A stretch of 11,057 nt of DNA from Bacteroidota bacterium. Lineage in GTDB: Bacteria; Bacteroidota; Bacteroidia; Bacteroidales; VadinHA17. Shown in pieces: positions 6,713 to 11,057 of this stretch. Under the pieces are notes generated by a model, which saw only the letters and a program-made list of their open reading frames with translations, did not search any database and was not told where the DNA came from. The DNA is taken from assembly GCA_030593185.1 (NCBI GenBank), contig JAUVHQ010000045.1, forward strand, positions 1-11,057. Direction: 5' to 3'. The position numbers and the translations under genes are program-made. Position 1 is the first letter of the stretch; every line of letters starts with the position of its first letter.

Positions 6713-9139
6713 ATGATAGGCAACTATATCAAACTCACCCTGCGCCACATGATCAGGCAGAGAGCGTATGTATTCATAAATGTAGCCGGATTAGCTGTTG
6801 GATTGGCCTGTAGTATTCTGATAGCTCTTTTTGTTATCAGTGAACTCAGTTATGATGATTTTCATGAAAAGAAAGATCGTATCTGGCGTTTGTATTTAAA
6901 AGGTAAATTGGGTGAAACCGAACTGGAAGGTGCCTGGACATGTTCCCCGGCTGCACCTGCTTTTAAGCAGGATTTTCCTGAGGTAGTTGATGCTGTTCGC
7001 TTAAACACATGGGGAGAAACAGTGATCAAATATAAGGATCGTAGTTTTATTGAAGATGGTTTTATGGAAGCCGATTCAACCTTTTTTAACATTTTCTCTA
7101 TTCCTATGATCCAGGGAGATCCGCAAACTGCATTAGCAGCACCGCATACTGTTGTATTAACAAAAAACGCTGCCGGTAGAATCTTTGGAAGCAGTGATCC
7201 CGTAGGAGAAATGATAAAGGTAGGAACAGACAGTACACTTTATACAATTACAGGAGTTATGGAAGATGTTCCGGATAATTCTCATTTCAAATTTAACATG
7301 CTGGGGTCATTTGTTACCAATCAAAGAGCAAATAGCGATATTTGGTTCAGTAATAGTTTTTATACTTATTTGCTTTTGGAAGAAGGGGCTTCTGCAGAGC
7401 AACTGGAAGCTAAAATACCTGAATGGCTAAGGCAATATATTGAACCTCAGATGGAGCAAATGCTGGGCATATCCATGGAAGAATTCATCCAGGGAGGTAA
7501 CAGCTACGGGTTTTACCTGCAGGATCTCAAGGATATTCACCTGAATCCTGATATTCAACATGGACTTGAACCATCAAACGATAAGCGCTATATTATTATT
7601 TTTTCCCTGGTTGCAGTTCTTATTCTTGTTATTGCCAGCATTAACTATATGAATCTGGCAACAGCCAGGTCAGCAAAACGTTCAAGAGAGGTGGGTTTAC
7701 GAAAGGTTGTAGGATCTTTAAAGGGACAAATTATCTGGCAATTTCTTTTTGAATCAATAGTTGTTACACTTGTATCACTTGTTTTCGCTATCCTGATAGT
7801 AGAGTTATGTTTGCCATATTTTAATAACCTGATAAATAGCCAACTTAGCCTGGCATATATTACTCATTGGTATGTAATTCCGGGTTTAATCGGATTAGGG
7901 TTGTTTATTTCCGTTATAGCAGGTAGTTATCCGGCATTCTTTCTTGCATCGTTCCGTCCTGTAGCAGTTTTAAGTGGTCCGTATAAAAGTGGATCAGGCA
8001 GTAAAATCCTCAGAAGCATTCTCGTAGTTGTGCAGATGACTGTTTCAGTTATTATTATCCTTGCAACTATGATCGTGTATAAGCAGGTAAGTTATATGCT
8101 AAACAAAGACCTTGGATTCAATAAGGAAAATTTAATGGTGATTAGCAGGGCAGGAGCACTGGGTGAAAAGCAGCAAACCTTCATTGATGAAGTTAAAAAA
8201 CTGTCAGGTGTTGAACAGGTGAGTCATTCCACAGCGGTTCCCGGACATCCAAACAATCACAATGGTTACTGGATGGAGGGTCAGAGCAGTGAGAAATCAT
8301 ACCTCATGCAAACAAACTGGTCCGATTATGATTACACTGAAACTTATCAACTTACTATGGCTGACGGACGGTTTTTCTCGAAAAATTTCGCTTCAGATAG
8401 CGGCGCTTGTGTAATTAACGAAAGTGCCGTGAGACAATTTGGACTTGAAGACCCTTTCAAAGTCAGATTTATGCAGCCGGGTGATGAACCACAACAATGG
8501 ACCTATTTGCAGGTTATAGGTGTAGTAAAGGATTTTCATTATCAATCTTTGCATGACAGGATATATCCACATATTTTTATTCTTTATCCTAACCGCTGGA
8601 ACTGGGGTTATATTTCTTTACGTTTAAACCCGGATAATATTCAAAATACTATACTTCAGGCAGAAAAACTATGGCAACAATTTTCAGACAATGATCCTAT
8701 GGTTTACTTTTTTTTGGACGAGGATTTTGAAAGACTTTATGCTGAGGAAAAACGTACAGGAACACTTGCATTCCTGTTTTCAGTTCTTGCCATATTAATA
8801 GCCTGCCTTGGGTTGTTTGGATTGACTTCTTTTACTGCCGAACAACGAACAAAAGAGATCGGAATCAGGAAAGCGAATGGTGCAAAAGAGATCCATATCC
8901 TATGGCTTTTGGGAAGAGAGGTGGCAGTATTGGTATGTGCTGCAACACTAATCGCATGGCCGGTAACCTATTTTGCGATGAAAAGCTGGTTGCAGAATTA
9001 TTACTTCCGAATCAACCTGTCACCTTTTGAATTTATTATATCTCTTTTGATCACTCTGGCAATTGCGTTGCTAACAATCAGTTACAGAGCATTGAGAGCA
9101 GCAAATATCAATCCTGCTGATGCTTTAAGACATGAATAA
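6713..9139 (+). CDS. FtsX/MacB-like ABC transporter permease
   Basis: The ATG at 6713 gives 808 residues beginning MIGNYIKLTLRHMIRQRAY, the usual start of this Bacteroidota family; the frame can be read back to a TTG at 6605, but the extra residues look non-coding. The first membrane helix is at about 20-43. A MacB-type periplasmic core follows (about 45-285). The first FtsX domain has three helices (about 293-420) and the cytoplasmic motif KRSREVGLRKVVGS (322-335). A second MacB/FtsX half starts with a helix at 433-456, has a second periplasmic core (about 460-680), and ends in three helices with QRTKEIGIRKANGA (711-724) and the signature NINPADALR near the end. Such proteins use a separate ATPase for mechanotransmission or export of lipoproteins, peptides or drugs; none is encoded here. 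It lies 131 bases after the kinase gene and may be co-transcribed. Confidence 0.92.
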   Translation: MIGNYIKLTLRHMIRQRAYVFINVAGLAVGLACSILIALFVISELSYDDFHEKKDRIWRLYLKGKLGETELEGAWTCSPAAPAFKQDFPEVVDAVRLNTWGETVIKYKDRSFIEDGFMEADSTFFNIFSIPMIQGDPQTALAAPHTVVLTKNAAGRIFGSSDPVGEMIKVGTDSTLYTITGVMEDVPDNSHFKFNMLGSFVTNQRANSDIWFSNSFYTYLLLEEGASAEQLEAKIPEWLRQYIEPQMEQMLGISMEEFIQGGNSYGFYLQDLKDIHLNPDIQHGLEPSNDKRYIIIFSLVAVLILVIASINYMNLATARSAKRSREVGLRKVVGSLKGQIIWQFLFESIVVTLVSLVFAILIVELCLPYFNNLINSQLSLAYITHWYVIPGLIGLGLFISVIAGSYPAFFLASFRPVAVLSGPYKSGSGSKILRSILVVVQMTVSVIIILATMIVYKQVSYMLNKDLGFNKENLMVISRAGALGEKQQTFIDEVKKLSGVEQVSHSTAVPGHPNNHNGYWMEGQSSEKSYLMQTNWSDYDYTETYQLTMADGRFFSKNFASDSGACVINESAVRQFGLEDPFKVRFMQPGDEPQQWTYLQVIGVVKDFHYQSLHDRIYPHIFILYPNRWNWGYISLRLNPDNIQNTILQAEKLWQQFSDNDPMVYFFLDEDFERLYAEEKRTGTLAFLFSVLAILIACLGLFGLTSFTAEQRTKEIGIRKANGAKEIHILWLLGREVAVLVCAATLIAWPVTYFAMKSWLQNYYFRINLSPFEFIISLLITLAIALLTISYRALRAANINPADALRHE

Positions 9140-9262
9140 TACCTGTGATGTTATTTTTATGGATCAGTATGACCAGCTCCGGATAGAATCCTTAAGTGTA
9201 AGTGTAAATTAATGTACCTCCGAATTAAGTAAATTGTTAAAAAATTAGTTTTTTTGAAAAAT

Positions 9263-9314
9263 AATTACGTTATTAGTTACGTTATTAATAACGTTATTAA
9301 TAACGTAATTAAAA
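9263..9314 (+). repeat. Palindromic 12-bp repeat array, probable operator
   Basis: Four 12-bp units, each starting with ACGT, stand head to tail at 9267-9278, 9279-9290, 9291-9302 and 9303-9314 (two middle units ACGTTATTAATA). The block 9263-9310 is also a near-perfect inverted repeat: 22 of 24 base pairs match around the centre TTATT|AATAA at 9286/9287. It ends 14 bases before the ATG of the AbrB-like gene. TTTG at 9253-9256 with a degenerate TACGTTAT at 9278-9285 could be the promoter, which the array would cover. The likely use is binding of the AbrB-like protein to its own control region. The sequence upstream (9140-9262) contains no gene and no good terminator for the permease. Confidence 0.65.
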
Positions 9315-9324
9315 TTAAATAATT

Positions 9325-9504
9325 ATGGGACGCAGACCACTTAGTGAAAAACACATTCGCAGCCTGACCAAAGTATCGGGTGGTAAGAGTTATGCAATAA
9401 TTATTCCGAAGGAAATGATAACTGATTTGAAATGGAGAGCCAAACAGAAGCTTGTTATAAATAAACGCGGCAAAAAGCTGGTTATTGAAGACTGGGAACC
9501 ATAG
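9325..9504 (+). CDS. Small AbrB/MazE/SpoVT-type DNA-binding protein
   Basis: The ATG at 9325 opens a 59-residue frame that starts MGRRPLSEKH. It contains the swapped-hairpin AbrB pattern: LTKVSGGKSYAIIIPKEMI (14-32), then DLKWRAKQKLVI (34-45) and RGKKLVIEDW (48-57). In this family the first strand is followed by a (S/T)xxIxIPKE turn and a second hairpin, and dimers bind palindromic DNA. It is very basic. The gene sits just downstream of the palindromic array, which supports autoregulation. Members of the family are often antitoxins, but the 132 bases between its stop and the convergent gene hold no toxin of normal size. It therefore looks like a solitary regulator or the remnant of a toxin-antitoxin pair. 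It is easily missed because of its length, but the family motif, start context and operator make it convincing. Confidence 0.85.
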   Translation: MGRRPLSEKHIRSLTKVSGGKSYAIIIPKEMITDLKWRAKQKLVINKRGKKLVIEDWEP

Positions 9505-9636
9505 GGGAGCAGTGATAAAGCGGTATAGCTTTGTTTTGAAGATACTGCTTGACTCAATAATAAATCGAATAGCTAATTGCCTGATCAATAAGGCCGTAAA
9601 GATATAGTTTGTTACGGAAATGTTATACAGACATTT

Positions 9637-10398
9637 TTAAAACCTAAGAGACAGGCAGCTCAGGCCACCATCCATCTTACGGAATTCAGACATATCCAGG
9701 ACGATAAGCGGTATATTAAGTTGCTTAAGTATTGACAGTGTTTCCGGGAACCCATCGGAAACCAGCAGGTGATCGTTGATTCTGACCACATTGGCAGCAT
9801 AAGCCTCTTTTTCAGGGACAATGATATTTTCGAAGTTTTTTATTGCCGGATTATCAAGGAATTGTTCATGGATCAGTAAACGATTGTTCCCGAGGTCGTT
9901 GAATCCTGATTTTAGGTGCAGTGTATGATGAACCTCAATGAGAGATGCGGAATAGCCATACTGTGACAGGATGGATTTGAGTTGTCTGGCTCCTTCATGG
10001 TTCGTCCTTCCTGAGATACCGATAAAGAAATGATCTTCCGTCTGGCAGATGTCGCCGCCGTCTACAGTTCCGGGTTCTTTGATGCGAACAACTGTACGGT
10101 ATTTCTTAAGCGCTTTTTCAATAGTGTTTTCCTCACCTCGTCTGCGAGGGTCGCCCGGCCGGGCAATAACAGCTATATTTTCGGTAACAATGGCTGTGTC
10201 TTCAACAAATACAGCGTCGGGAAAAGAAAAGGCAGGTTCAAGTTTTTCAACAAACAGTCCGCATTTTTCGAGACTCCTGCAATATACTTCATGCTGCTTT
10301 AGTGCAAGTGTGATATCAGGTTTCCCAAGACCTGATGTAGTAATACCTTCACTGTAATTGATTCCGGGCTTACGTACAATGGCATTTGAAAAGTTCAT
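9637..10398 (-). CDS. Dimethylarginine dimethylaminohydrolase (DDAH) family enzyme
   Basis: The 253-residue amidinotransferase-fold protein has normal DDAH length. Key features are in order: SFPDAVFVEDTAIV (58-71, with Asp61, Glu66 and Asp67 for substrate binding), GTVDGGDI (110-117), HTLHLKSG (158-165) and the C-terminal DGGLSCLSLRF (243-253). By alignment with Pseudomonas aeruginosa DDAH (Glu114, His162, Cys249), the catalytic residues are Asp113, His161 and Cys248; Asp in the first position is also found in mammalian DDAH. The expected reaction is hydrolysis of N-omega-methylated arginines to citrulline plus methylamine or dimethylamine in the cytoplasm. Related guanidine-modifying hydrolases cannot be fully excluded. 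It lies 92 bases downstream of the membrane peptidase gene on the same strand, so co-transcription is possible. It converges on the AbrB-like gene. Confidence 0.85.
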   Translation of the reverse strand: MNFSNAIVRKPGINYSEGITTSGLGKPDITLALKQHEVYCRSLEKCGLFVEKLEPAFSFPDAVFVEDTAIVTENIAVIARPGDPRRRGEENTIEKALKKYRTVVRIKEPGTVDGGDICQTEDHFFIGISGRTNHEGARQLKSILSQYGYSASLIEVHHTLHLKSGFNDLGNNRLLIHEQFLDNPAIKNFENIIVPEKEAYAANVVRINDHLLVSDGFPETLSILKQLNIPLIVLDMSEFRKMDGGLSCLSLRF

Positions 10399-10490
10399 GT
10401 GGTTATAAATTAATTTTCAAAGGTCACATGGAACATCCTGAATAATCATTCATCTGTGTGGTATAACATTTATTTGGATGTTTCATCTGT

Positions 10491-11057
10491 TCAGATTTTT
10501 TCGTAAAAAAGTGAAGTTTTTTCAGATGCCTGGTCGTAAGTGTAGATTTCTTTTTCAGGATATTCAGCAAAAAGACTGGCGAGGGCAAAATCACCGATAC
10601 ACATTGTGCCATGTGCCAACAGACATAGAGAAAAACCCCAGGAATATGGCGGTTGAATAAATATACTGCCTGCTGCAAGTGCAAGACTCAGGATGATAAA
10701 CGGGGTAAACGCAAGTTTGTAGAAACTATTTCTGTCAAGTACGAAATGATCGGCTGTAACATAAAAGATATATTGCTTTAAGTTAGCGCCGAACTTTATT
10801 TTCTTAGCTCCTTCAAGAAGATAAACAAGACCGTGAATTCCTTCATGAACAGGAACAAGCAGGACAGGGTACAGGATAAAACCCAGAAACAATTGCCAGA
10901 GGCTAGCACCCGGACTCCACGATCCGGAAATCATCTGAGAGGTGATAATTCGCAGTAAATAAGCAAGAAAAATAATATTTGCTCCAAAATAGAGCCAGGT
11001 AACCTTGTTTTTCCTCCGGATATAGCGAAATACAAATGAAACCACATTTTCATGCTC
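10491..11057 (-). CDS. DUF3267-type membrane zinc metalloprotease, cut by the window edge
   Basis: The frame is open to the right edge. A GTG at 11045 would give 184 residues, but family members usually start further upstream and the in-frame codons before it (Glu-His-Glu-Asn) look coding, so the 5' end is probably missing. Numbering from that GTG: helices at about 16-35 and 50-66 lead into the zincin motif HEGIH (67-71). Two further helices lie at about 110-130 and 134-158. The second carries AHGTMCIGD (144-152), with His145 and Asp152 as candidates for the third metal ligand, as in DUF3267 'putative zincin peptidase' proteins. The product is an integral membrane protein; substrates of the family are not established. 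It is followed after 92 bases by the DDAH gene. Confidence 0.8.
   Translation of the reverse strand, partial: EHENVVSFVFRYIRRKNKVTWLYFGANIIFLAYLLRIITSQMISGSWSPGASLWQLFLGFILYPVLLVPVHEGIHGLVYLLEGAKKIKFGANLKQYIFYVTADHFVLDRNSFYKLAFTPFIILSLALAAGSIFIQPPYSWGFSLCLLAHGTMCIGDFALASLFAEYPEKEIYTYDQASEKTSLFYEKI

Noticed and set aside
9267..9314. Short CRISPR-like array
   Set aside because: Units are 12 bp with no spacers and the whole block is palindromic; an operator fits, a CRISPR does not.
9277..9588. 103-codon minus-strand frame over the AbrB-like gene
   Set aside because: It is the reverse strand of the small regulator gene and its palindromic operator; its C-terminus just translates the repeat.
9594..9617. 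CCGTAA / TTACGG hairpin after the AbrB-like gene
   Set aside because: Six pairs with a 12-base loop and no T run; could be a weak terminator between convergent genes but not enough to annotate.
10424..10684. 86-codon minus-strand frame overlapping the metalloprotease end
   Set aside because: Shadow of the zincin gene in another frame; composition is not protein-like.

Overview
The window looks like chromosomal DNA from a member of the Bacteroidota. It is AT-rich and several proteins have Bacteroidota-style signal peptides ending in G|Q. One promoter matches the phylum's TTG-N19-TAnnTTTG pattern. Shine-Dalgarno sequences are weak or absent. The protein families also fit: a large FtsX/MacB-like permease without its own ATPase, a 7TMR-DISM histidine kinase, and a DUF4097-like beta-solenoid behind an ECF sigma factor. 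There are no rRNA or tRNA genes, no CRISPR array, no transposase or integrase, and no intact mobile element.

Layout from left to right. Bases 1-327 hold no convincing gene, but contain a folded tract and a clear factor-independent terminator at 189-222, probably the tail of a gene beyond the left edge. A secreted protein of unknown function follows on the minus strand (328-1098), with a good promoter in the divergent intergenic region. On the plus strand lies a compact three-gene operon. It encodes an ECF sigma factor (1453-2001), a single-pass membrane protein in the position of an anti-sigma factor (1991-2554) and an exported beta-solenoid protein with a regular ladder of tyrosines (2526-3851). 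The genes overlap by 11 and 29 bases, and a long perfect hairpin begins inside the last stop codon. After a 318-base gap come a membrane histidine kinase with 7TMR-DISM sensor and PAS domain (from 4170, start codon problematic) and an 808-residue FtsX/MacB-like permease (6713-9139).

Between the permease and the convergent genes on the right is a short gene for a 59-residue AbrB/MazE-type DNA-binding protein (9325-9504). Immediately upstream is a 48-bp near-perfect palindrome that is also four 12-bp direct repeats, very likely its own operator. No partner toxin of normal size is visible. On the minus strand are a dimethylarginine dimethylaminohydrolase (DDAH) (9637-10398) and, upstream of it, a DUF3267-type membrane zincin that runs off the right edge (10491-11057).

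How the parts may work together (inference): the sigma/membrane/solenoid operon looks like a cell-surface signalling unit in which the membrane protein would hold or release the sigma factor. The kinase and permease could form a sensing/export pair, but no response regulator or transporter ATPase is in the window to complete either. The strongest candidates for something little described are the operator array with its solitary AbrB-like gene, and the sigma operon with the tyrosine-ladder solenoid.
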